Positions 1 through 6,341 of a stretch of 8,685 nt of DNA are shown in pieces. Every line of letters begins with the position of its first letter. Within the stretch, counting starts at the first letter, position 1. The notes below the pieces were generated by a model, which had not been told where the DNA came from, ran no database searches, and worked only from the letters and a program-made list of their open reading frames with translations. The position numbers and the translations under genes are program-made. Origin of the DNA: Burkholderiales bacterium (GTDB lineage: Bacteria; Pseudomonadota; Gammaproteobacteria; Burkholderiales; Casimicrobiaceae); assembly GCA_025935435.1 (NCBI GenBank), contig JAICVH010000076.1:1-8685 (forward strand), read 5' to 3'.

Positions 1-104
1 GAGACTACCTGACCTACGCGAACTGCGCGCCCGATGAACGACTGTCGATCGTGCAGGTGCGCCGGTTGCAGGACGATTTCATCGGCATGGCGGCGGCTGC
101 GTGA
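1..104 (+). CDS. C-terminal end of an unidentified protein (5'-truncated)
   Basis: The frame starting at base 3 is open from the window edge to TGA at 102-104 and encodes 33 residues, beginning DYLTYANCAPDERLSIVQ and ending in an Ala-rich tail. The codon pattern matches the genes downstream, and the stop lies one base before the ATG of the mini-ORF at 106, so this is probably the last part of a real gene read in the same direction. Too little is visible to assign a family. Its closeness to the E1 alpha gene (61 nt from stop to start, mostly filled by the mini-ORF) makes membership of the same operon plausible. Its stop is in the same frame as the E1 alpha gene. Confidence 0.55.
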   Translation, partial: DYLTYANCAPDERLSIVQVRRLQDDFIGMAAAA

Positions 105-105
105 A

Positions 106-168
106 ATGAAAGCGCACGCTGTTGCACGCGCAGGCATGAACGCGCACGATAGGCAAGCGCAGGCATGA
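106..168 (+). CDS. Possible leader mini-ORF (20 codons) translationally coupled to E1 alpha
   Basis: An ATG at 106, one base after the upstream stop, opens a 20-codon frame starting MKAHAVARAG and ending at TGA 166-168. A second in-frame ATG lies at 136. The TGA overlaps the E1 alpha start as ATGA (165-168), the usual geometry of stop-start translational coupling. The peptide resembles the N-terminus of E1 alpha (MKAHAV and MNAHDR versus MNAHAV) because both come from the same tandem repeat. It may be a functional leader, or a by-product of duplication followed by a one-base loss that shifted a formerly longer E1 alpha N-terminus out of frame. No conserved function is recognised, and translation is not proven. 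Confidence 0.35.
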   Translation: MKAHAVARAGMNAHDRQAQA

Positions 169-190
169 ACGCGCACGCAGTGCACGCGCA
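106..190 (+). repeat. Three tandem copies of a ~29-30 nt unit spanning the E1 alpha start
   Basis: Units begin at 106, 136 and 165, each with ATGAA(A/C)GCGCACG and each continuing into a GC-rich stretch containing GCGCA. A 21-nt stretch is identical between 128-148 and 157-177 (spacing 29). Copies 1 and 3 also share GCACGCGCA (124-132 and 182-190). Copy 2 is one base shorter than copy 1 and carries a TAG in the E1 alpha frame at 150-152. Copies 1 and 2 end in CAGGC directly before the next ATG, so the unit contains both a weak ribosome-binding-like CAGG and a start codon. The third copy forms the first codons of the E1 alpha gene. Confidence 0.8.
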
Positions 191-1172
191 ATCCCCGCAG
201 CGTGAAGCGCTCGCCGCGCTCAACGACGAGACGCTCAAGGCCGCCTTGTCGCGGATGCACGTCATCCGCAAGTTCGAGGAAGTCGCCGAGGCGAGCTACA
301 TGCGCGGGCTCGTTCACGGCACGATGCATCTGTCGATCGGCCAGGAAGCAAGCGCCGTCGGGGCAATCTTCGCGCTGCGCGCCGACGATTACATCCTGTC
401 GACGCATCGCGGCCACGGCCATTGCATCGCGAAGGGCGCCGATCCTGCACGGATGCTTGCGGAATTCTTCGGCAAGGAAACCGGTTACTGTCGCGGCCGC
501 GGCGGCTCGATGCACATCGCGGATATCGAAGGCGGCAACCTCGGTGCGAACGGCATCGTTGCCGGAGGACTGCCGATCGCCGTCGGCGTTGGCATGAGCA
601 TCAAGGCGCAGGCGCTGGACCGCGTCTGCATGGTGTTCTTCGGCGATGGCGCCGCGAACGAAGGCGCGTTCCACGAATCGCTGAATCTCGCGTCGATCTG
701 GAAGCTTCCGGTGGTATTCGTCTGCGAGAACAACCAGTACGGCATGTCGATGGACATCGCCAATGCGATGGCGGTCGCGAACGTCGCCGATCGCGCCGCC
801 GCCTACGCGATGCCGGGCACCGTCGTCGACGGTAACGACCTGCCGGCCGTCGTCGCAGCCGCGCGCGCCTGCGTCACTCGCGCCCGCAGCGGCGGGGGTC
901 CGTCGTTGCTCGAATGCAAGACGTACCGTCTGCGCGGGCACTCGAAGAGCGACCGCAACCTGTACCGCACGAAGGACGAAATCGAAGCGTGGCGACAGCG
1001 CGATCCGATCGCGCGGCTCGAAACGGAAGCCCTCGCGTACGGCCGCCTGACAGACACCGAGGTCGCCACGATCGCGAAGGACGCGCAAACGACGCTCGAG
1101 CGCGCACTGGAGTTCGCGAAGGCCAGCCCGGACCCCGATCCCGCGGAACTGCTGCGCGACGTCTATGCCTGA
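165..1172 (+). CDS. Thiamine-diphosphate-dependent dehydrogenase E1 component, alpha subunit (pyruvate/acetoin dehydrogenase type)
   Basis: The 335-residue product has the usual length and order of an E1 alpha subunit from a heterotetrameric 2-oxo acid or acetoin dehydrogenase. HLSIGQEA (55-62) and the GRGGSMH stretch (111-117) are family hallmarks. The thiamine-diphosphate/Mg motif is GDG at 160-162 followed by NN at 189-190. The active-site loop RGHSKSDRNLYRT lies at 257-269. The enzyme would decarboxylate a 2-oxo acid, or cleave acetoin, on ThDP together with the beta subunit and pass the acyl or acetaldehyde group to a lipoyl arm in the cytoplasm. The ATG at 165 is chosen because the frame is closed by TAG at 150-152 and the core follows within about 25 residues. 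Its ribosome site is weak (CAGG immediately upstream), which fits coupling to the mini-ORF. The gene overlaps E1 beta by 8 nt. The loop and neighbourhood recall AcoA-type proteins, but the substrate is not determined. Confidence 0.93.
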   Translation: MNAHAVHAQSPQREALAALNDETLKAALSRMHVIRKFEEVAEASYMRGLVHGTMHLSIGQEASAVGAIFALRADDYILSTHRGHGHCIAKGADPARMLAEFFGKETGYCRGRGGSMHIADIEGGNLGANGIVAGGLPIAVGVGMSIKAQALDRVCMVFFGDGAANEGAFHESLNLASIWKLPVVFVCENNQYGMSMDIANAMAVANVADRAAAYAMPGTVVDGNDLPAVVAAARACVTRARSGGGPSLLECKTYRLRGHSKSDRNLYRTKDEIEAWRQRDPIARLETEALAYGRLTDTEVATIAKDAQTTLERALEFAKASPDPDPAELLRDVYA

Positions 1173-2241
1173 AGCGACCGCCGCCAACGACGCGCAGGAA
1201 AGCGCGGTCGATACCGCGACCGAACCGCGTCCGCTGAGTTACGCCGAGGCGATACGTGAAGCGCTCGCGCAGGCGATGGAAGCGGACCCGCGTGTATTCC
1301 TGTTCGGCGAGGACGTCGGCGTATACGGCGGCGCGTTCGGCGTGTCCGGTGATCTGCTGCGACGCTTCGGCCCGCAGCGCGTGATCGACACGCCGATCAG
1401 CGAACTGTCGCTGGCCGGCGCCGCCGTCGGTGCCGCCCTCACGGGAATGAAACCGGTGCTCGAAATCCAGTTCTCGGATTTCGTCACGCTGGCGATGGAG
1501 CAGCTCGTGAACCAGGCGGCGAAAATCCGCTTCATGTTTGGCGGCAAAGCGAGCGTTCCGATGGTCGTCCGGCTGCCCGGCGGTTCGGGCACCGGCGCCG
1601 CTGCCCAGCACAGCCAGAGCCTCGAGGCGTGGTTCGCGCACGTGCCGGGCCTCAAAGTCGTGCAGCCGTCGACGCCTCACGATGCCAAGGGACTGTTGCT
1701 CGCCGCGATCGACGATCCCAATCCCGTGCTGATCTTCGAGCACAAGCTGCTGTACAAGACGAAAGGACCCGTGCCGCCGGCGCCCTACCGCGTACCGATC
1801 GGCACGGCAGCCGTGCGCCGCACCGGCCGCGACATCACGATTGTCGGCGCGTCGATCATGACTGTGCGTGCACTCGCCGCGGCGGAGCGCCTCGCTGCGG
1901 ACGGCATCGACGCTGAAGTGATCGACCTGCGCTCGCTGCGACCACTCGATTTTCCGACGATCGCCGCGAGCGTGCGCAAGACGCATCGCCTGCTGGTCGT
2001 TCATGAAGGCGTGAAGACGATGGGCATCGGCGCCGAGATTTCCGCGATGATTGCCGAAAGCGACGTGTTCACGGCACTCGACTCGCCGATCGTCCGCCTC
2101 GGCGGAGCGGACGTGCCGATTCCGTACAACCCGAAACTGGAAAAGGCGGCCGTTCCGCAGGAGCAGGACATCGTCGACGCCGTGCAGCGAGTCATGCACG
2201 CGCGCGGCGCCCGCAATTCAGCCCATCACAGCACGCACTGA
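1165..2241 (+). CDS. Thiamine-diphosphate-dependent dehydrogenase E1 component, beta subunit
   Basis: The 358-residue product is a transketolase-like E1 beta subunit and partner of the preceding alpha subunit. The canonical start of the fold, SYAEAIREAL, lies at 25-34. FLFGEDVGVYGGAFGVS (45-61) holds the conserved Glu49 expected to activate the ThDP aminopyrimidine. DTPISE is at 75-80. QHSQSLEAWF (148-157) carries the conserved active-site His149. VIDLRSLRPLD (252-262) and GADVPIPYNPKLE (314-326) mark the C-terminal transketolase domain. About 23 N-terminal residues precede the usual family start and have low complexity (Ala, Glu, Asp rich); ATG 1165 is preferred because it overlaps the E1 alpha stop by 8 nt, which indicates coupling. 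The C-terminus after about residue 345 is a short His- and Ala-rich extension of no recognised function. The lipoyl-carrier gene starts 11 nt downstream. Confidence 0.93.
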   Translation: MPEATAANDAQESAVDTATEPRPLSYAEAIREALAQAMEADPRVFLFGEDVGVYGGAFGVSGDLLRRFGPQRVIDTPISELSLAGAAVGAALTGMKPVLEIQFSDFVTLAMEQLVNQAAKIRFMFGGKASVPMVVRLPGGSGTGAAAQHSQSLEAWFAHVPGLKVVQPSTPHDAKGLLLAAIDDPNPVLIFEHKLLYKTKGPVPPAPYRVPIGTAAVRRTGRDITIVGASIMTVRALAAAERLAADGIDAEVIDLRSLRPLDFPTIAASVRKTHRLLVVHEGVKTMGIGAEISAMIAESDVFTALDSPIVRLGGADVPIPYNPKLEKAAVPQEQDIVDAVQRVMHARGARNSAHHSTH

Positions 2242-2252
2242 CGCTCCCGAAA

Positions 2253-2498
2253 ATGGCGACGATCGAAGTTATCCTGCCCAAGGTCGACATGGACATGGAG
2301 TCCGGCGTCCTCGTCGCGTGGAAGGTCAAGGCCGGCGACCGCGTCCGCGAAGGTGACATCCTGTTCGACATGGAAACGGGCAAGTCGACGATGGAAGTCG
2401 AGGCGCCCGCGAGCGGCGTCATTCGCGATCTGACACCCGTGTCCGATGCCGAGATCGCCGTCGGCACGCCGGTTGCGTGGATCGATAGCGACGACTGA
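2253..2498 (+). CDS. Stand-alone lipoyl-carrier protein (single lipoyl domain, no acyltransferase domain)
   Basis: The complete 81-residue protein is one lipoyl/biotinyl-like beta-barrel domain and nothing else. It contains ILPKVDMDMESG (7-18), KVKAGDRVREGDIL (24-37), the modification hairpin DMETGKSTMEVEAP (39-52) with Lys44 as the expected lipoyl site, and the closing GTPVAWI (71-77). In an ordinary dehydrogenase complex this domain is the N-terminus of a ~400-residue E2, followed by a subunit-binding domain and a catalytic acyltransferase. Both are absent: the stop at 2496-2498 is followed by a new gene. The hairpin reads ETGK rather than the common ETDK. Methionine does not flank the lysine as in biotin carriers (MKM), so lipoylation is more likely than biotinylation. 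Position directly after E1 alpha/beta implies it accepts the acyl group from that E1. How the acyl group leaves is unknown. Confidence 0.88.
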   Translation: MATIEVILPKVDMDMESGVLVAWKVKAGDRVREGDILFDMETGKSTMEVEAPASGVIRDLTPVSDAEIAVGTPVAWIDSDD

Positions 2499-2541
2499 CG
2501 CTGAAGAGTTACCATCCCGCGCACTCGTCAACCGCACCACC

Positions 2542-2548
2542 GGAAGGA
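2542..2548 (+). promoter_or_regulatory. Strong ribosome binding site of the binding-protein gene
   Basis: GGAAGGA lies 6 nt before the ATG at 2555 and is the best Shine-Dalgarno match in the window. The other cluster genes have weak sites and seem to depend on coupling. This fits the need for a periplasmic binding protein to be made in excess over its membrane partners, and marks the 56-nt gap at 2499-2554 as the most likely internal expression boundary. No convincing -35/-10 pair was seen in that gap. Confidence 0.7.
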
Positions 2549-2554
2549 ACCGTC

Positions 2555-3553
2555 ATGAAATCAGCATCGCGTCGCAGTTTCATCGCAGCCGCCATCGTCA
2601 CGGTGCTCGTCGCGGCCACGACCGCCGCGGCGCAGGACGTGAAAGGCAAGCTGGTCCTCTACACGTCCCAACCCGAGCGCGACGCCGCGCAGACGGTCGC
2701 TGCCTTTCGCAAGGCGTATCCGAACGTCGACGTCGAAGTGTTTCGCTCCGGCACGACCGAGGTCATGGGCAAGCTGGCAGCGGAGTTCGCCGGCGGCCAG
2801 CCAAAGCCCGACGTGCTGTTGATCGCCGACGCGGCGTCGATGGAATCGCTGAAGAACGACGGACGCCTGCAGCCATACCGCGAAGCGAAGGTCGACGGTC
2901 TCGCGGCCGGCTCGTTCGACACCGATCGCACGTACTTCGGCTCCAAGCTGATCACGACGGGCATTGCCGTCAATACCGGCGCGAAGTCGCGCCCCACGTC
3001 GTGGGCGGACCTCGCAAAGCCCGAATACAAGGGCCAGATCGCGATGCCAAGCCCACTCTATTCGGGGGCCGCCGCGATCATGCTCGGCACGATGACGACG
3101 CGCAGCGACCTCGGCTGGAAATACTTCGAGCAGCTGAAGGCCGACGACGCGGTCGCGGTGCGCGGCAATGGCGCCGTGCTGAATGCCGTCGCCAACGGCG
3201 AGAAGGCCTACGGCGTGCTCGTCGACTTCATGGCGTTCAACGCCAAGGCGAAAGGTTCGCCGATCGACTTCATCTTTCCTGCCGAGGGCTTGCCCGCCGT
3301 CACCGAGCCGGTCGCCATTCTCAAGACGGCGCAGAACCCGGCAGCCGCGCGCGCGTTCGTCGACTTCATCCTGTCCGACGACGGACAGAAGCTCGCGGCG
3401 TCGATGGGTTACATCCCGGCACGCGCGAGCGTCGGCATGCCGAGCTGGTACCCGGCCGGCACGAAGATCAACCTGATGCCAACCGACATTGCGAAGGTCG
3501 TGCAGTCGAACAGCGCGAACCTGCAGCGTTTCGCCGAAATGTTCGGCAAGTAA
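2555..3553 (+). CDS. Periplasmic substrate-binding protein of an ABC importer (extracellular solute-binding family 1, ferric/2-aminoethylphosphonate-like branch)
   Basis: The 332-residue product has a signal peptide: basic n-region, hydrophobic stretch at 9-26, and an AAA|Q cleavage site around 26/27. The n-region holds SRRSFI (5-10), close to the twin-arginine S-R-R-x-F-L pattern, so Tat export is possible though Sec cannot be excluded. The mature protein begins with LVLYTSQPERDAAQ (33-46). It also has PDVLLIADAASME (85-97), TSWADLAKPEYKGQIAMPSP (148-167), SGAA (170-173) and FVDFILSDDGQKL (268-280), all typical of the FbpA/AfuA-like and PhnS/AepX-like clade. FbpA proteins have a Tyr-Tyr pair after a GE-containing helix that binds iron; the equivalent stretch here is VLVDFMAF (221-228) with no tyrosine pair, so ferric iron is an unlikely ligand. 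An anionic organic compound is a reasonable guess. The permease and ATPase follow directly. Confidence 0.9.
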   Translation: MKSASRRSFIAAAIVTVLVAATTAAAQDVKGKLVLYTSQPERDAAQTVAAFRKAYPNVDVEVFRSGTTEVMGKLAAEFAGGQPKPDVLLIADAASMESLKNDGRLQPYREAKVDGLAAGSFDTDRTYFGSKLITTGIAVNTGAKSRPTSWADLAKPEYKGQIAMPSPLYSGAAAIMLGTMTTRSDLGWKYFEQLKADDAVAVRGNGAVLNAVANGEKAYGVLVDFMAFNAKAKGSPIDFIFPAEGLPAVTEPVAILKTAQNPAAARAFVDFILSDDGQKLAASMGYIPARASVGMPSWYPAGTKINLMPTDIAKVVQSNSANLQRFAEMFGK

Positions 3554-3568
3554 GCGCCGAAGCACGCG

Positions 3569-5263
3569 TTGCTCGCGACGGAACGGTTCCAGGATCGCGC
3601 GCTGCTGGGGTGGCTTTGCGCGGTCGTCGCCGTTCTTTCGCTGCTGCCGCTCACGCGGCTCGTCATCGAAGCGTTTGCGCCCGGAGGCACGCCTTCGACG
3701 AGCGCGCTGACGCGCGTCCTCGCCTCGCCCACGACATGGGTCGCGACCGGCCATAGCCTGATCACCGCGTTCGGCGGAACGCTGGTCGCGGTCGTCATCG
3801 GTGGCGTCGTGGCGCTGGTCCTTGCGTTGACGAACATACGTGCGCGCAACGCGTTCGTGTTCTGCTTCGTCATGCCGTTGCTGATTGCCCCGCAGGTCGT
3901 GGCGCTCGCCTGGCTGCAATCGTTCGGCCCGTCGAGCCCGCTGTTGAAGATGATGGGCGTTGCGCCGCCGATCGGCAGCCGCAACCCGCTCTATTCACCG
4001 GCCGGAATCATTCTCGTGCTGGGTGTCCAGTACGCGCCGCTCGTGTTCCTGACGCTGCGCGCGGCACTGCGTACGCTGCCGCAGGAGCTGATCGAAGCGG
4101 GACTCGCCGGCGGTGCGCGTCCGCTGACCGTCATGCGCACGATCGTGCTGCCGCTGATGACGCCGCCACTGCTCGCCGGTGTCGCGCTGTGTTTCGTCTC
4201 GTGCCTCGGGAACTTCGGCATTCCCGCGCTGCTCGGCATTCCGGCGAATTACGTCGTGCTGCCGACGCTCATCTACCAGCGGCTCGCGGGACTCGGCCCG
4301 GGCGTGCTGTCCGACGTCGCCGTGCTTTCGCTGCTGATCGGCGTGATCGCGGTGATCGGCATCACGATCCAGGATGCGCTGCTTCGTCGCCGCGATTTTC
4401 GTATCACTGCGGCGGCGGTCACCGCGCGGCCGTTCGAGCTGCGACGCTGGCGGCTGCCCGTCGAAATCGGACTGTGGCTGCTGCTCGTCGCAGTGCTCGC
4501 GTTGCCGCTTTGCGCACTCGTGCTGACGTCGCTCGTGCCCGCGGTCGGCGTGACGCTCGGCGCGAAGACGGCGACGCTCGAGAATTTCCGCTTCGTTCTG
4601 TTCGACCATGCGGCCGCGCGCCGCGCATTGGTGAACAGTTTCGCGCTGTCGACGACCGCGGCCATCCTCATCGCAGCGATCGCAATCCCGCTCGCTTATT
4701 TCGTCGTCTGGCGCCGCTCGCGACTGTTGCGCATCGTCAACCTCGTCACCGAAGTCCCGTACGCGGTACCCGGCGTCGTGCTGGCGATCGCGGCGATCCT
4801 GCTGTTCCTGAAGCCGCTGCCGCTCATCGGCGTGTCGATCTACAACACCGTGTGGATCATCCTGTTCTGCTATCTCGCGCGCTTCCTCGTGCTCGGCTTG
4901 CGACCGGTTGCCAGCGGTTATCACCAGCTCGATCGCACGCTCGAGGAGGCGTCGCAGATCGCCGGCGCCAGGCTGCTGCGACGGCTGCGCACGGTGATCG
5001 TGCCGCTGGTGGCACCGGCCGCCACGGCAGGCGCGCTGTTGATCTTCCTGACCGCGTTCAATGAATTGACGCTGTCGGCATTGCTTTGGTCGTCGGGCTC
5101 GGAGACGCTCGGCGTCGTGTTCTTTTCGTTCCAGCAAGGCGGCGATTCGACGTACGCGGCCGCACTCGGTGTATTGACGGTCGTCGTCAGTGTCGTGCTC
5201 ATGCTGTCGACGCTGTTCGCCGCGGGCCGGCTGCCTTCGGGCGTGTTGCCATGGCGCGACTGA
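3569..5263 (+). CDS. ABC importer permease, two fused transmembrane domains
   Basis: The 564-residue inner-membrane protein carries two tandem binding-protein-dependent transport domains of about 280 residues each, as in FbpB/SfuB-type and some 2-aminoethylphosphonate permeases. About twelve hydrophobic segments can be placed (near 11-35, 60-88, 96-116, 145-167, 200-222, 247-268, 298-325, 355-380, 395-415, 423-445, 482-502 and 532-552). Each half has an EAA loop that docks on the ATPase: LIEAGLAGGARPLTVM...LP (174-195) and LEEASQIAGARLLRRL...P (458-479). The start is TTG at 3569, which is the most upstream possible one: the frame is closed by the TAA of the binding protein at 3551-3553, and no ATG occurs for about 100 codons, a point at which the first helices would be lost. 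The 3' end overlaps the ATPase gene by 13 nt. Confidence 0.92.
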   Translation: MLATERFQDRALLGWLCAVVAVLSLLPLTRLVIEAFAPGGTPSTSALTRVLASPTTWVATGHSLITAFGGTLVAVVIGGVVALVLALTNIRARNAFVFCFVMPLLIAPQVVALAWLQSFGPSSPLLKMMGVAPPIGSRNPLYSPAGIILVLGVQYAPLVFLTLRAALRTLPQELIEAGLAGGARPLTVMRTIVLPLMTPPLLAGVALCFVSCLGNFGIPALLGIPANYVVLPTLIYQRLAGLGPGVLSDVAVLSLLIGVIAVIGITIQDALLRRRDFRITAAAVTARPFELRRWRLPVEIGLWLLLVAVLALPLCALVLTSLVPAVGVTLGAKTATLENFRFVLFDHAAARRALVNSFALSTTAAILIAAIAIPLAYFVVWRRSRLLRIVNLVTEVPYAVPGVVLAIAAILLFLKPLPLIGVSIYNTVWIILFCYLARFLVLGLRPVASGYHQLDRTLEEASQIAGARLLRRLRTVIVPLVAPAATAGALLIFLTAFNELTLSALLWSSGSETLGVVFFSFQQGGDSTYAAALGVLTVVVSVVLMLSTLFAAGRLPSGVLPWRD

Positions 5264-6336
5264 CGATCGAGCGCCTCACCAAGCGCTACGGCGAGTTTCG
5301 CGCGCTCGACGACGTGTCGCTCGCCGTCGCCGACGGTGAATTCGTTGCGATCCTCGGAGCGTCGGGCTGCGGCAAGACGACGCTGTTGCGCCAGATCGCA
5401 GGTTTCGATCGACCGGACGCCGGTGAAATCCGCATCGGCGATGCGGTCGTGTCCACGCCGACCGATCAGGTGCCCCCCGAGCGGCGGCGCATCGGCATTG
5501 TGTTCCAGTCATACGCGTTGTGGCCGCACATGACGGTCGCCGAAAATGTTGCGTACGGGTTGAACGTCGCCGGCGTCAAGGATCCCGAGCGCAAACGGCG
5601 CGTCGACGCGGCGCTCGCGCTCGTGGAGTTGAACGGTTTCGCCGATCGGCCGCCCGCACGGTTGTCGGGTGGTCAAAGACAGCGCGTCGCGCTCGCGCGC
5701 TGTCTCGTCACCGAGCCGTCGCTCGTGCTGCTCGACGAACCGCTCGCGAATCTCGACGTGCACCTGCGCGCCTCGATGGAACGCGAATTCGCAAAATTCC
5801 ACGAGCGCACCGGCACGACGATGATCTACATCACGCATGACCAGGCCGAAGCGATGGCGCTTGCCGATCGCATCGCCGTCATGGATCGCGGTCGCATCCT
5901 GCAGGTGGCGACGCCGTCGCAGCTCTACCGCGAGCCCGCCGATGCGACGGTCGCGCGCTTCATCGGCGATGGCATGATCGTGCCCATCACGAACGTCGAA
6001 GCCGACGGCCCTGCTTCGTGCACGACTGAAGTGTTTGGCTATCGCACGTCGATGCGCCGTGAACCGGAGCGGCCGCTGCCACGCGCCGGGCATGCGTGCC
6101 TTCGGGAAAGCGCACTGCGCGTCAGCGACTCCGCCACCGTCGGTGTCCGCGCGAGCGTGCGCGCCGTCGTGTACCAGGGCGGCCACTATCGCGTCGACGC
6201 AACGCCCGATAGCGCCGACGACGTCCCGTTGCATTTCATCGCGGGTGAACCTTCTTCGCTGCGCGCAGGCGATTCGATCATGCTGACGATCGACGATGGC
6301 TGGGTGATTCCGCAACCCGCGCAACCCGACGGCTGA
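5251..6336 (+). CDS. ABC importer ATPase (FbpC/PotA-like, with TOBE-type C-terminal domain)
   Basis: The 361-residue cytoplasmic ATPase powers the importer. Visible motifs in order are Walker A GASGCGKTT (36-44), Q-loop FQSYALWPHMTVAENV (85-100), signature LSGGQRQRVALAR (138-150), Walker B LVLLDEP (158-164), D-loop NLD (167-169) and switch His196 in ITHDQAEAMALADR. A regulatory domain from about 245 to 355 with TOBE-like beta strands (VRASVRAVVYQGGHYRVDA, 299-317) is typical of MalK/PotA/FbpC-class ATPases and gives the normal family length. ATG 5251 is chosen over the longer upstream reading because RLTIERLTKRYGE is the standard N-terminus and the start overlaps the permease stop by 13 nt, indicating coupling. 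The substrate cannot be inferred from this subunit. Confidence 0.95.
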   Translation: MARLTIERLTKRYGEFRALDDVSLAVADGEFVAILGASGCGKTTLLRQIAGFDRPDAGEIRIGDAVVSTPTDQVPPERRRIGIVFQSYALWPHMTVAENVAYGLNVAGVKDPERKRRVDAALALVELNGFADRPPARLSGGQRQRVALARCLVTEPSLVLLDEPLANLDVHLRASMEREFAKFHERTGTTMIYITHDQAEAMALADRIAVMDRGRILQVATPSQLYREPADATVARFIGDGMIVPITNVEADGPASCTTEVFGYRTSMRREPERPLPRAGHACLRESALRVSDSATVGVRASVRAVVYQGGHYRVDATPDSADDVPLHFIAGEPSSLRAGDSIMLTIDDGWVIPQPAQPDG

Positions 6337-6341
6337 CGACA

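Noticed and set aside
874..2199. Long antisense open frame (441 codons), with similar ones at 2561-3919 and 3995-5137 on the - strand
   Set aside because: They lie entirely opposite well-recognised genes, are rich in Arg/His/Ala/Gln with no domain pattern, and are the expected mirror frames of GC-rich coding DNA.
2253..2498. Biotin carboxyl carrier protein
   Set aside because: The lysine is in ETGKS, not the M-K-M of biotin carriers, and the neighbours are E1 subunits rather than carboxylase genes.
2446..3756. A 436-codon + strand frame overlapping the binding protein
   Set aside because: Extremely Arg-rich shadow of the binding-protein gene, without motifs; the frame at 2555 has a signal peptide, a strong ribosome site and family motifs.
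5086..5250. Longer ATPase reading starting inside the permease gene
   Set aside because: The extra 55 residues are Arg-rich and non-homologous in character; ATG 5251 gives the standard ABC N-terminus.
2555..6336. Ferric iron uptake system (FbpABC/AfuABC)
   Set aside because: Architecture matches, but the binding protein lacks the iron-ligating tyrosine pair and the operon has no other iron-related gene; kept only as an alternative.
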